Below, one piece after another: positions 15,512 through 24,544 of a stretch of 64,000 bases of DNA (position 1 is its first letter; each line of letters opens with the position of its first letter). The DNA is from JAYODW01 sp038116745. GTDB lineage: Bacteria > Pseudomonadota > Gammaproteobacteria > Ga0077536. A program made the position numbers and the translations under genes. The notes beneath the pieces were generated by a model, which was given only the letters and a program-made list of their open reading frames with translations, did not search any database and was not told where the DNA came from. The DNA is taken from positions 18,802 to 82,801 of the forward strand of contig JAYODW010000017.1 of the NCBI GenBank assembly GCA_038116745.1, given 5' to 3'.

Positions 15512-17626
15512 TCAGCCCAGTCGGAAGCGGGCAAAGGCGTCCTGCAGCGAGGTGGCCGTGTCGTTCAGTTCGGCAATAGCTTTGTTGGTATCGCTAAGCG
15601 CGGAGGCAGTCGAGTGGGTGGCTTCGCTCAACTGCGACATCGCTTCGCTGATGCCACGCGCAGAGTGAGACTGCGAGCGGACACCTTCCTGTACTTCAAA
15701 AAAGCGGCTGGCGGTGCTCTGCACGTCAGCGATGATTCCGGACAGGGCCTCGCTCGTGCGGGACGCTGTTGCAACGCTCTCCCGCAGACGATCTGAGAAC
15801 GCCTGCATGCTGCCCTCGCCGGCAACCACAGCAAGCTTCATCTCCTGCACCATTTTTTCAATCTCCAGCGTGGCGCTGGCGGTCTGGTCAGCGAGCCGCC
15901 GGATTTCCCGGGCCACCACTGCGAAGCCCTGGCCATGCTCCCCCGCTTTCTCGGCTTCGATTGCGGCGTTCAGCGACAGCAGGTTGGTCTGATTGGCGAC
16001 CTTGGCGATCGTGGTGACGACCGCCTCAATGCTGACCGCACGCTCATTAATGGCGCTCAGTCTGGTCGACACGCTGCGGTAGTCGCGTTCCATGTTGGTC
16101 GCCTGCTGCTCCATCTCGGTCAGGTCCTGCTTACCGGTGCCGGCGGAAGCCGCCATGAATTTGCTGGCCGTGGTGACGTCATCCACGGTGCTTGAGAGAC
16201 CTTCGGCGGTTTCCGAGATCTGTCTGGCCGTTGCGGCAACCTCGTTGGTTGAGGCGACCTGTTCGTTCATGGTCGCTTCAAGCTGCTGCGCGCCGGCCGC
16301 AATGCGCGCCGTGTTGCCGGTCATCTGGCCACCGAAAGACAGCACCTGGGCGATCAGTCCGCCAAGTTTTTCCATAAACAGGTTGAAGCTGGATGAGAGC
16401 TGACCGATCTCATCATCGTTTTTTACCGGCAGCCGCCTGGTCAGGTCGGCCTCGGCAGTTGCCAGTTCATGGAGGGCATCGGCAACACGCCGGATGGGGG
16501 CAGTCAGGGATCGGGAGAGGAGTACCGCAGCGACGGCAATAATGGTAGCCAGGATCAGACCAGTCAGAATCGTGGCTGCCAGGAGTGCGCGTTTACCTGC
16601 CAGGGCTTCATGATCATCAACGCTGGCGATAACAGCCCACCCCACGCCTGGGTAGGACGAATAGCCGCGCGAGCGGAAGTAGCCAACCGTCTGCTTGTTG
16701 TCGGTGGCGGCGAGATTAGCGCCGGTGATCATTGATACGCCCTCGGTGACTTCACTGTCCTCCACCTCTGAGTCCATGAGCGCGATGCCGCCAGAATAGC
16801 CGCGTGCTGCAGGCTTGAGCGCCGTGCTGACGATGGGCGCATTCAGGCGCAGCTGCAGGATGTCTGTGGGGTCGGGTGAGGCGAGCGAGAGTCGCTGCGA
16901 GTTGATGACGTGCAGCTGCAGGCTCTCCCGATTGGTTTCCGACGCCACTGCCTCGCTCACGATCTGCATGGCTGCATGCCAGTTGAAGCGATTGCTCCAT
17001 ACGCCTACAACCTGTCCCTGGGCGTCACGGATCGGGGCTGAGAAACTCATGGCATAGGAGCGCGGACCCGCGCCGTAGATACGAGCCACCAGATCATCTG
17101 CATGCAGATCCTCGACAAAGCTGACGCCGTCCGACAACGCCAAGGCTTCCTGGAACCAGTTGGTCTCCGATACATCAAGGCCAATCAGCGCCTCGGTCCG
17201 AAGGGCTTTACCGTCAAGGTCGACCGTGTTCGCGCTGATGATGTGTCCCGAGCGATCGGCCGCGACCATCAAGACATAGACGGGCGAATACGTCGCCATC
17301 ATGGTGTCCATCCAGGCCGTGATCCCCGTCGGTTCCATCGAGCGGGCTGCGATAGAGCGCGCAAAAGCCTGTACGTCGCCGTAGCGCTCGAACAGGTTGC
17401 GGTCGAGCTTGTCAGCCGTATTGAAAGCCAGCAGTTCGAGGGCGTGGCCGACGTCGTGCTGCAGGCGTTGCGCTGCAAGATTCACGGCAATGCTGCCCAA
17501 CGTAATCAGCGGGATCAGTCCGGCGAGCAGAAAGAGTGCGACCAGTCGGGTGCGCATGGACCAGCGCGCGGTCGCATGAAAGAGCTTTTGATAGAGGTTT
17601 TTCATACCTGGCAGCTTGCCGGACAT
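15512..17626 (-). CDS. Methyl-accepting chemotaxis protein with a large periplasmic sensor domain
   Basis: This roughly 704-residue chemoreceptor has a first membrane helix at about 29-50, a periplasmic domain of about 290 residues of double-Cache style, a second helix at about 350-375, a HAMP segment and a cytoplasmic signalling domain. The hairpin tip is recognisable (ANQTNLLSLNAAIEAEKAGEHGQGFAVV, read in short pieces). The ATG at 17626 with GGGTG upstream is preferred; a GTG at 17635 and an ATG at 17605 are alternatives. Lying amid aromatic degradation genes, it may steer cells toward aromatic acids or phenols. Confidence 0.88.
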   Translation of the reverse strand: MSGKLPGMKNLYQKLFHATARWSMRTRLVALFLLAGLIPLITLGSIAVNLAAQRLQHDVGHALELLAFNTADKLDRNLFERYGDVQAFARSIAARSMEPTGITAWMDTMMATYSPVYVLMVAADRSGHIISANTVDLDGKALRTEALIGLDVSETNWFQEALALSDGVSFVEDLHADDLVARIYGAGPRSYAMSFSAPIRDAQGQVVGVWSNRFNWHAAMQIVSEAVASETNRESLQLHVINSQRLSLASPDPTDILQLRLNAPIVSTALKPAARGYSGGIALMDSEVEDSEVTEGVSMITGANLAATDNKQTVGYFRSRGYSSYPGVGWAVIASVDDHEALAGKRALLAATILTGLILATIIAVAAVLLSRSLTAPIRRVADALHELATAEADLTRRLPVKNDDEIGQLSSSFNLFMEKLGGLIAQVLSFGGQMTGNTARIAAGAQQLEATMNEQVASTNEVAATARQISETAEGLSSTVDDVTTASKFMAASAGTGKQDLTEMEQQATNMERDYRSVSTRLSAINERAVSIEAVVTTIAKVANQTNLLSLNAAIEAEKAGEHGQGFAVVAREIRRLADQTASATLEIEKMVQEMKLAVVAGEGSMQAFSDRLRESVATASRTSEALSGIIADVQSTASRFFEVQEGVRSQSHSARGISEAMSQLSEATHSTASALSDTNKAIAELNDTATSLQDAFARFRLG

Positions 17627-17737
17627 CGTCTGCACCCGAAGTGGGCGAAATCATAACGCCAAAGTTTTGCGCGCAGGGCGCGAAGTTAGGGTGACGGGCG
17701 ACAGCGCTGTCAGGACGCGCCCAGGTTTGATGCCGCG

Positions 17738-18433
17738 CTACTGCCCTTGGCTGTAGCGGGAAAAAGCGACCCGGGTGGTTTCCGCGGTGAGAGCAACATG
17801 TTCCCCGATGGCCTGACGGGCCGCGGCGGTGTCGCGGGCGAGCACCGCATCGAGGATGGCTTTGTGCTCCGCCTGGACGTCGCGCGAGTCGTCGTTGTCG
17901 AGCAGCGAGATGAGGCGGTAGCGTTTGTGCTGTTCAAACAAGGTCTCACGCAGGCGGCGTAGCCAGGCGGAATCGCACGCGGCGATCAGCGCCTCATGGA
18001 AAGCCTGATTGCGGGCTTCCCATTCGGCTACCTGCGAATGACGCTGTGCTTCGGTTTTGCTCAGGTGATGGTAGGCGGCTACTACGCCGGCTTCCCACTC
18101 ATCGTCACCCTGGCGGATCGCGTCTTCCACAGCCTCGCATTCAAGCAGGATCCGCAGTCGCGTGATGTCATCGAGCTCTTTGAGCGAGATTGGCGCGACA
18201 TAGAAGCCGCGCTGCCCTTCGGCGGTCACGAAACCTTCCCCGGCCAGCCGGTTCAGCGCTTCGCGCAGCGGACTGGCGCTGGTCTCATAGGTCTCGCGCA
18301 GTTCCTCGATACGCAGCTTCGCCGTCGGCTCAAGGCGTCCCGCAATGATGTCATTGCGCAGGCGCTCGTAGATGGATTCACCCAGCGTACGGCTGGTGAA
18401 ACGACGGGGCAGGTTAGCGTTGCTTTCGTGCAT
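17738..18433 (-). CDS. GntR-family (FCD/VanR type) transcriptional regulator
   Basis: The 231-residue protein has an N-terminal winged helix (residues about 15-80, including SASPLREALNRLAGEGFV) and a C-terminal FCD helical domain. Histidines in FHEAL, AEHKAIL and GEHVAL are probable metal or ligand contacts. It is transcribed away from the lower meta-pathway operon; a perfect palindrome lies over the promoter between them. By analogy with FCD regulators of catabolic operons it probably represses that operon until a pathway intermediate binds. The ATG at 18433 is chosen over longer readings that run through the promoter. Confidence 0.82.
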   Translation of the reverse strand: MHESNANLPRRFTSRTLGESIYERLRNDIIAGRLEPTAKLRIEELRETYETSASPLREALNRLAGEGFVTAEGQRGFYVAPISLKELDDITRLRILLECEAVEDAIRQGDDEWEAGVVAAYHHLSKTEAQRHSQVAEWEARNQAFHEALIAACDSAWLRRLRETLFEQHKRYRLISLLDNDDSRDVQAEHKAILDAVLARDTAAARQAIGEHVALTAETTRVAFSRYSQGQ

Positions 18434-18492
18434 GGGCGCGAGGTAGCTGATACTTCGATGAGTGGGGGCAAATAATATCGACGAAAATAAAA

Positions 18493-18525
18493 AATATCGA
18501 TATTCCTGAGATCTGTCGTTATAAT
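18493..18525 (+). promoter_or_regulatory. Promoter and candidate GntR operator of the lower meta-pathway operon
   Basis: A perfect 12-base palindrome AATATCGATATT lies at 18493-18504. A sigma-70 promoter overlaps it: TCGATA (18497-18502) as -35, a 17-base spacer, and a perfect TATAAT at 18520-18525. A half-site AATATCGA recurs at 18474-18481, toward the regulator gene. A bound regulator would block the -35 element. The start site would be near 18532, about 50 bases before the GST gene. Confidence 0.65.
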
Positions 18526-18582
18526 CCCGCGCCCTCCACCCGGCACAAGCTCGATCAGGACTTCCTAGCGGCGAAGCACACA

Positions 18583-19386
18583 ATGGCCCTGCAGCTCTAT
18601 ACCCATCCCATGTCTCCGTGCGCACAGAAAGTCCGGATTGTGCTCGAGGAGAAGGCCCTGACCTGGGAGGCAGTCTTTGTAGACCTGCCCGCCAAAGCCA
18701 ATCTGGAACCCGGGTATCTGAAGCTCAATCCCCTGGGCGTCGTCCCGACGCTGGTGGATGAAGGCAGGCCGGTCATCGAGTCCTCCATCATCTGCGAGTA
18801 CCTGGATGACGCTTTTCCTGCAGTCTCTCTGCGCCCGCAGGACCCCTGGGCGTGCGCGCGTATGCGCTTCTGGATGAAACACGTCGACATCAAGCTGCAC
18901 CCCGCCTGCGGCGCGCTGCAATGGCCGCTGGTGATGGCGGACAAGCTGAAAACGATGACCCCGGCAGAGCAGGAGGCCATGATTGACCGGGTGGTGGAGA
19001 AGCCGCGGCGCGAGCGACAGCGGCGCCTGCTCAAACTCGGCTACGACGCGCCCGATGTTGCTGAGGCAGTCGCGGTGTACGAGCGCACGATGGTGGACAT
19101 GGACGCGGAGCTCGGCGAGCGCGACTGGATATGCGGCGACAGCTTCTCGCTGGCCGACGCGGCGCTTGCGCCCTACTTCCAGACGCTCAGCCAGTTCGGC
19201 TGGAGCGACTGGTACGAAACGCATCCCCGCGTGGCTGCCTGGTACGCGCGCTGTGTGGCGCGTCCGTCTTATCAACGTGGTGTGGCGGCGGATTTCAGCG
19301 CCGAGAAGCTCGTCGACCTCAGTGAGCGCGGCCGCCCCGCGTGGCAACGGATCTCAGAGCTGCTGGCCGCCGGCGCGCCAGCCTGA
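18583..19386 (+). CDS. Glutathione S-transferase, first gene of the meta-pathway operon
   Basis: The 267-residue protein starts with a thioredoxin-fold GST domain (LYTHPMSPCAQKVRIVLEEK), the cis-proline stretch GVVPTLVD and the glutathione-contacting ESSIICEYL near residue 66. A helical C-terminal domain follows with the conserved SLADAALAPYF. GSTs are encoded in several aromatic meta-cleavage clusters (for example XylK- or BphK-like), where they may dehalogenate or detoxify intermediates. This one is longer than BphK, so orthology is uncertain. Confidence 0.8.
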   Translation: MALQLYTHPMSPCAQKVRIVLEEKALTWEAVFVDLPAKANLEPGYLKLNPLGVVPTLVDEGRPVIESSIICEYLDDAFPAVSLRPQDPWACARMRFWMKHVDIKLHPACGALQWPLVMADKLKTMTPAEQEAMIDRVVEKPRRERQRRLLKLGYDAPDVAEAVAVYERTMVDMDAELGERDWICGDSFSLADAALAPYFQTLSQFGWSDWYETHPRVAAWYARCVARPSYQRGVAADFSAEKLVDLSERGRPAWQRISELLAAGAPA

Positions 19387-19410
19387 CCTGCAAGGACTTC
19401 ATCAGAAAAA

Positions 19411-20907
19411 ATGGCAACTCCGATCTCAAAACTGCACGCGTCTCAGTCGCAGCCGATGCTGCATTTTATCGACGGTGCGTATCACCCCTCTGCCGACGGC
19501 GGCGAATTCGAGACGCTTGATCCGACCACCGGCCTGGCCTATGCCACGGTTCACGAAGCCGGCCGTGCTGATGTTGATCGGGCTGTCGCTGCGGCGAAAG
19601 CGGCGCTGAAAGGTCCGTGGGGACGTATGAGCACCACCGAGCGCAGCGCGTTACTGGTGCGTCTGGCGGAGCGCATCAACGAGCGGTTCGACGAATTCCT
19701 GGTGGCGGAATGCCTCGATACCGGCAAACCCCATTCGCTCGCGCGCCACATCGATATCCCGCGCGGCGCGTCTAACTTCCAGGTCTTCGCTGATCTCATC
19801 CGCAGTGTGCCGACGGAGTGCTTCCGCATGGAAACCCCTGACGGCGCGGGTGCGCTGAACTACGGGGTAAGGGTGCCGAAAGGCGTCATTGCGGTGATCA
19901 GCCCGTGGAATCTGCCGCTGCTGCTGATGACCTGGAAGGTAGGGCCCGCGCTGGCCTGCGGTAATACCGTGGTCGTGAAGCCGTCCGAAGAAACGCCGGC
20001 GACGACCACGCTGTTAGGCGAGGTGATGAATGAGGTCGGGATCCCGCCCGGTGTCTACAACGTGGTCAACGGTCGTGGTGCCGACTCAACCGGCGAGTTC
20101 CTGACGCAGCATCCCGATGTGGATGCCATCACTTTCACCGGCGAGACGGTTACCGGCACCGCCATCATGAAGAACGCCGCGGTCGGCATTCGCGATGTGT
20201 CGTTTGAGCTCGGCGGCAAAAATGCCGGCGTGGTGTTTGCAGACGCGGATTTTGAAGCGGCGGTCGACGGCATCGCGCGTTCCTCGTTCGCTAATTGCGG
20301 TCAGGTCTGCCTGGGTACGGAACGTGTTTACGTTCAGCGCCCGATCTTCGAGCGGTTTGTGGAGGCGCTGAAAGGCCGCGCAGAGGGTCTGAAAATCGGG
20401 CTGCCCGAGGACCCGGCGACTGGTCTCGGACCGATGGTGTCCAGTCAGCAGCGCAACAAAGTCCTGTCCTACTACAGACAGGCTGCCGATCTCGGCGCAA
20501 CGGTTGTCACCGGCGGTGGCATCCCCGAGATAGACGATGCACACGCCGGCGGTTTCTGGATCCAGCCGACCATCTGGACCGGCCTGTCTGAGGATTCGCC
20601 GATCATCCGTGAAGAGATCTTCGGACCGTGCTGCCATCTGCGCCCGTTCGACGACGAGGACGAGGTGATCGCGCTGGCCAACGACACGCCCTACGGGCTG
20701 TGTACCACCGTGTGGACGCAGGAAGCGGCGCGTGCGCATCGCGTCGCCGAGCAGATTGACGTCGGGATCACCTGGGTGAACTGCTGGTTCCTGCGCGACC
20801 TGCGCACCTCTTTCGGCGGTGCCGGGCAGTCCGGCATCGGGCGCGAGGGCGGCGTCCATTCGCTTGAGTTCTATACCGAACTGCGCAACGTGTGCCTGAA
20901 ACTCTGA
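19411..20907 (+). CDS. dmpC: 2-Hydroxymuconic semialdehyde dehydrogenase
   Basis: The 498-residue aldehyde dehydrogenase has the general base E266 (FELGGKN) and catalytic C300 (FANCGQVCLG), with the NAD-binding SPWNLP and KPSEETP motifs. Sequence style and operon position identify it as DmpC/XylG, which oxidises 2-hydroxymuconic semialdehyde to 4-oxalocrotonate with NAD. An AAGGA sequence precedes the ATG at 19411; Met16 would be an alternative start giving the usual family length. It is followed 14 bases later by dmpE. Confidence 0.88.
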   Translation: MATPISKLHASQSQPMLHFIDGAYHPSADGGEFETLDPTTGLAYATVHEAGRADVDRAVAAAKAALKGPWGRMSTTERSALLVRLAERINERFDEFLVAECLDTGKPHSLARHIDIPRGASNFQVFADLIRSVPTECFRMETPDGAGALNYGVRVPKGVIAVISPWNLPLLLMTWKVGPALACGNTVVVKPSEETPATTTLLGEVMNEVGIPPGVYNVVNGRGADSTGEFLTQHPDVDAITFTGETVTGTAIMKNAAVGIRDVSFELGGKNAGVVFADADFEAAVDGIARSSFANCGQVCLGTERVYVQRPIFERFVEALKGRAEGLKIGLPEDPATGLGPMVSSQQRNKVLSYYRQAADLGATVVTGGGIPEIDDAHAGGFWIQPTIWTGLSEDSPIIREEIFGPCCHLRPFDDEDEVIALANDTPYGLCTTVWTQEAARAHRVAEQIDVGITWVNCWFLRDLRTSFGGAGQSGIGREGGVHSLEFYTELRNVCLKL

Positions 20908-20921
20908 GGACGGAGCGGACG

Positions 20922-21707
20922 ATGGATAAACAACAGATCGAGGGTTTCGGTGATGCGCTCTACGAGGCGTTGGTCGCGCGCAAGACGATTGCACCGCTGA
21001 CCGAGCAGGCCCCGGACATCACTATCGAGGACGCCTACCAGATCTCGCTGCGCATGCTGGCGCGCCGGACGGCCGCCGGCGAGCAGGTGGTGGGCAAGAA
21101 GATCGGCGTGACCAGCAAGGCGGTGATGGACATGCTCGACGTGCGGCAGCCGGATTTCGGCTATCTCACCGACGCCATGATGTTCGCCACCGGCAGCGAA
21201 GTGCCGGCCTCAAACGCCATGATCCAGCCGCGCGCAGAAGGCGAGATCGCGTTCGTGCTGAAACGCGATCTGGAAGGCCCGGGGATCACGAATGCAGATG
21301 TCATACGGGCCACCGACTTCGTCATGCCGTGCTTCGAAATCGTCGATTCGCGTATCCACGACTGGAAAATCAAGATCCAGGATACGGTCGCTGACAACGC
21401 GTCATGCGGGGTGGTTGTGATGGGCGACCGCGCCGTGGCGCCAACCGATGTGGACCTCGCCACCTGCGGCATGGTGGTGACCCTGAACGGTGACATCGTC
21501 TCGACCGGGGCTGGAGCCGCAGCGCTGGGGTCGCCGGTCAACTGCGTCACCTGGCTGGCTAACACGCTGGGGCGGATCGGGATCCCACTCAAGGCCGGTG
21601 AGGTCATTCTCTCCGGCTCCCTCGTCCCTCTGCAGCCGGTCAAGCCCGGTGACAACATGCACCTTGCCATTGGCGGTATCGGCCAGTGCCAGGTGCGCTT
21701 CGTCTGA
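20922..21707 (+). CDS. dmpE: 2-Oxopent-4-enoate hydratase
   Basis: The 261-residue hydratase carries the metal ligands E106, E108 and E139 in the positions known for MhpD/DmpE enzymes (RAEGEIAF and CFEIVDSRI). It adds water to 2-hydroxypenta-2,4-dienoate to give 4-hydroxy-2-oxovalerate. The ATG at 20922 with GAGGACGGAGCG upstream is preferred. The paralogous decarboxylase dmpH is in the same operon; in Pseudomonas the two proteins form a complex. Confidence 0.88.
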   Translation: MDKQQIEGFGDALYEALVARKTIAPLTEQAPDITIEDAYQISLRMLARRTAAGEQVVGKKIGVTSKAVMDMLDVRQPDFGYLTDAMMFATGSEVPASNAMIQPRAEGEIAFVLKRDLEGPGITNADVIRATDFVMPCFEIVDSRIHDWKIKIQDTVADNASCGVVVMGDRAVAPTDVDLATCGMVVTLNGDIVSTGAGAAALGSPVNCVTWLANTLGRIGIPLKAGEVILSGSLVPLQPVKPGDNMHLAIGGIGQCQVRFV

Positions 21708-21731
21708 ATCTGCACGCAAGGAGAAGCAGCC

Positions 21732-22640
21732 GTGGCGGTGAATGCAGCGATTATCGGTTCCGGCAATATCGGCACCGACCTGATGGTGAAAGCTTTGCGC
21801 AGCGCGTCGATCAATCCAGTCTGGATGGTCGGTATCGATGCCGATTCGGATGGCCTGCGCCGCGCGCGCGAGGCGGGTCTCAAGACGACCCATGAAGGGG
21901 TCGCGGGTCTGCTGCCGCACATTGCAGAGGATGGCGTGCAGATGGCTTTTGACGCGACCTCGGCCTATGTGCATGCGGAGAATGCGGCCCAGCTCGGTGC
22001 CCGGGGGGTGCTGATGATCGATCTCACGCCGGCTGCGATCGGACCTTACTGCGTGCCGCCGGTGAATCTGAAAGAGCATGTCGGCAAGCAGGAAATGAAC
22101 GTCAACATGGTGACCTGCGGCGGGCAGGCCACGATCCCCATGGTGGCCGCGGTGTCGCGCGTGCAGCCGGTGGAGTACGCGGAGATCATCGCGACCGTGG
22201 CGAGCCGTTCGGCGGGGCCGGGCACGCGCAAGAATATCGATGAATTCACGCGCACCACAGCGGGCGCCGTCGAGCGGATCGGCGGCGCGGCCAGGGGCAA
22301 GGCCATCATCATCCTGAACCCGGCCGAGCCACCGCTGATCATGCGCGACACGGTCCACTGCCTGACCGCAGAAAAACCCGACGAAGAGGCCATCACGCAG
22401 TCGGTACACGCGATGATTGCCGAGGTGCAGAAATATGTACCCGGCTATCGCCTGAAAAACGGCCCGGTGTTCGACGACCGCCGGGTGTCGATCTATCTCG
22501 AAGTTGAGGGCCTCGGTGACTACCTGCCCAAGTACGCCGGCAACCTCGACATCATGACCGCCGCTGCCCTGCGTACGGCAGAAATGTTCGCGGCCGAGAT
22601 CATGGATGGCTCGCTGCAGCTGGCAGCTGCCAGCGCCTGA
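21732..22640 (+). CDS. dmpF: Acetaldehyde dehydrogenase (acylating)
   Basis: The 302-residue enzyme starts with a Rossmann motif (IIGSGNIGTDL) and keeps the catalytic C129 in NMVTCGGQATIP. It converts acetaldehyde, NAD and CoA to acetyl-CoA. DmpF and the aldolase DmpG form a complex that channels acetaldehyde. The start is a GTG at 21732 behind AAGGAGAAG, and dmpG begins 14 bases downstream. Confidence 0.92.
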   Translation: MAVNAAIIGSGNIGTDLMVKALRSASINPVWMVGIDADSDGLRRAREAGLKTTHEGVAGLLPHIAEDGVQMAFDATSAYVHAENAAQLGARGVLMIDLTPAAIGPYCVPPVNLKEHVGKQEMNVNMVTCGGQATIPMVAAVSRVQPVEYAEIIATVASRSAGPGTRKNIDEFTRTTAGAVERIGGAARGKAIIILNPAEPPLIMRDTVHCLTAEKPDEEAITQSVHAMIAEVQKYVPGYRLKNGPVFDDRRVSIYLEVEGLGDYLPKYAGNLDIMTAAALRTAEMFAAEIMDGSLQLAAASA

Positions 22641-22654
22641 CAGGAGGAAAGCGC

Positions 22655-23689
22655 ATGGACCTAACCGGTAAACAGGTCAAGCTGCACGACATGTGCCTGC
22701 GTGACGGCATGCATGCCAAGCGTCACCAGATCCTGCTTGATGAAATGATCACCGTCGCCTCCGCGCTGGACGCGGCCGGTGTACCCCTGATCGAGGTAAC
22801 CCATGGCGACGGCCTGGGTGGTTCGTCCATCAACTACGGCTTCCCCGCGTTTACCGACGAGCAGTACCTCAAAGCCGTTGTCCCGGCGATGAAACAGGCC
22901 ACCATCTCGGCGCTGCTGATCCCCGGGATCGGGACAGTTGAGCACCTGCACATGGCGCGCGATTGCGGCGTCGGCACGATTCGCATTGCCACGCACTGCA
23001 CCGAGGCGGACGTGGCTGAGCAGCATATCGGCGAATCCGCCCGGCTGGGGCTCGATACCGTCGGCTTTCTGATGATGGCGCACATGGTCACGCCGGAAGA
23101 GCTGCTGCGGCAGGCACGGCTGATGGTCGATTTCGGCGCCAACTGCATCTACTGCACGGACTCGGCGGGCTACATGCTGCCGGATGATGTCAGCGCCCGG
23201 ATCGGCGCCCTGCGTGCGGGTATCGACCCATCCATCGAGATCGGGTTCCACGGCCACCACAACATGGCCATGGGCGTAGCCAACTCGCTCGCCGCGCTCG
23301 CGGCTGGCGCAGTGCGTATCGATGGCTCGGTAGCGGGCCTGGGCGCGGGCGCGGGTAACACCCCGCTCGAAACATTTGCCGCAGTGCTCGACCGTATGGG
23401 TGCGGTGACGGGCGTGGATCTGTTCAAGCTGATGGATGTGGCAGAAGACGTGGTTACGCCGATGATGGACCAGCCGATCCGGGTCGATCGCGATTCCCTG
23501 ATCCTCGGCTACGCCGGCGTTTATTCGTCCTTCCTGCTGCATGCAAAACGGGCGGGCGAAAAGCATGGCGTGGCCTCAAGCGACATCCTGGTTGAGCTCG
23601 GACGTATGAAGACCGTCGGTGGACAGGAAGACATGATTGAAGACGTGGCGCTCAACCTCAAAGCCGCACGCACAGGAGCTGCACAGTGA
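22655..23689 (+). CDS. dmpG: 4-Hydroxy-2-oxovalerate aldolase
   Basis: The 344-residue TIM-barrel aldolase has R16 and D17 with H20 in the CLRDGMHAKRHQ motif and metal-binding histidines in GFHGHHNMAMG. It cleaves 4-hydroxy-2-oxovalerate to pyruvate and acetaldehyde with a divalent metal. CAGGAGG precedes the ATG at 22655. Its stop overlaps the GTG start of dmpH by four bases. Confidence 0.92.
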   Translation: MDLTGKQVKLHDMCLRDGMHAKRHQILLDEMITVASALDAAGVPLIEVTHGDGLGGSSINYGFPAFTDEQYLKAVVPAMKQATISALLIPGIGTVEHLHMARDCGVGTIRIATHCTEADVAEQHIGESARLGLDTVGFLMMAHMVTPEELLRQARLMVDFGANCIYCTDSAGYMLPDDVSARIGALRAGIDPSIEIGFHGHHNMAMGVANSLAALAAGAVRIDGSVAGLGAGAGNTPLETFAAVLDRMGAVTGVDLFKLMDVAEDVVTPMMDQPIRVDRDSLILGYAGVYSSFLLHAKRAGEKHGVASSDILVELGRMKTVGGQEDMIEDVALNLKAARTGAAQ

Positions 23690-24474
23690 CGCTGGACGAC
23701 AACACTCTCGATATGCTCGCCGCGCGCCTCGACCGGGCCGAACGGGAGCGCCAGGCCATCACCAAGCTGACCGACGACTATCCGGACATGGACTGGGAGG
23801 ATGCCTACGCCATTCAGGACCGGCTGCGTGCCGGCAAGATTGGGCAGGGCGCCCGCGTTGCGGGTCTCAAGGCCGGACTGACGTCGCAGGCAAAGATGAA
23901 GCAGATGAAAGTCGACGAGCCGGTGTTCGGCTTCATGTGCGATTACGGCGCCTGGCCGGACGGCGGTGAAATTGACCGCGACCGCTATATCGCGCCGCGT
24001 ATCGAGGCGGAGATCGCGGTGGTGACCTCGCGTGAGCTGAGCGGCCCCGGATGCCACCTCGCGCAGGTGCTGAGCGCGATCGAGTGCGTGCTGCCGGCGG
24101 TCGAGGTGCTCGATTCGCGCTACGAGAATTTTCGTTTTGACCTGGTCTCGGTGGTCGCCGACAACACATCCGCCGCGGGGTTTGTCACCGGCGGCCGGGC
24201 GCGTCGATTGTCCGCATTGGACCTGCCGACCCTGGGGCTGGTGGTCGAGAAAAACGGCGCCGTGGTCGAAGTCGGCGCAGGCGCCGCGGTACTGGGGCAT
24301 CCCCTGCAGTCCGTGGCCATGCTGGCCAACAACCTGGCGCGGCGCGGCGAAGTGATCCCGGCCGGGACGTTCATCATGACCGGTGGCGTCACCGCCGCCG
24401 TCGGGGTTGAACGCGGAGACGCGATCAACGTCAGGTTTCAGGATCTGGGCAGCATCTCCATGCGCTTTGCGTGA
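23686..24474 (+). CDS. dmpH: 2-Oxo-3-hexenedioate (4-oxalocrotonate) decarboxylase
   Basis: The 262-residue protein is a paralogue of DmpE with metal ligands E107 and E109 (RIEAEIAVV) and E140 (AVEVLDSRYENF). It removes CO2 from 2-oxo-3-hexenedioate to give 2-oxopentenoate for DmpE. The GTG start at 23686 overlaps the dmpG stop (GTGA). It is the last recognisable pathway gene in this run. The tautomerase DmpI, which normally acts just before it, was not found. Confidence 0.88.
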   Translation: MTLDDNTLDMLAARLDRAERERQAITKLTDDYPDMDWEDAYAIQDRLRAGKIGQGARVAGLKAGLTSQAKMKQMKVDEPVFGFMCDYGAWPDGGEIDRDRYIAPRIEAEIAVVTSRELSGPGCHLAQVLSAIECVLPAVEVLDSRYENFRFDLVSVVADNTSAAGFVTGGRARRLSALDLPTLGLVVEKNGAVVEVGAGAAVLGHPLQSVAMLANNLARRGEVIPAGTFIMTGGVTAAVGVERGDAINVRFQDLGSISMRFA

Positions 24475-24544
24475 GGTGAGGTCGAGTGGGCGGGGGGGAG
24501 ACATGCTGAGGGCGCGACGCAGACAAGCGCATAGAGGGGACTGT

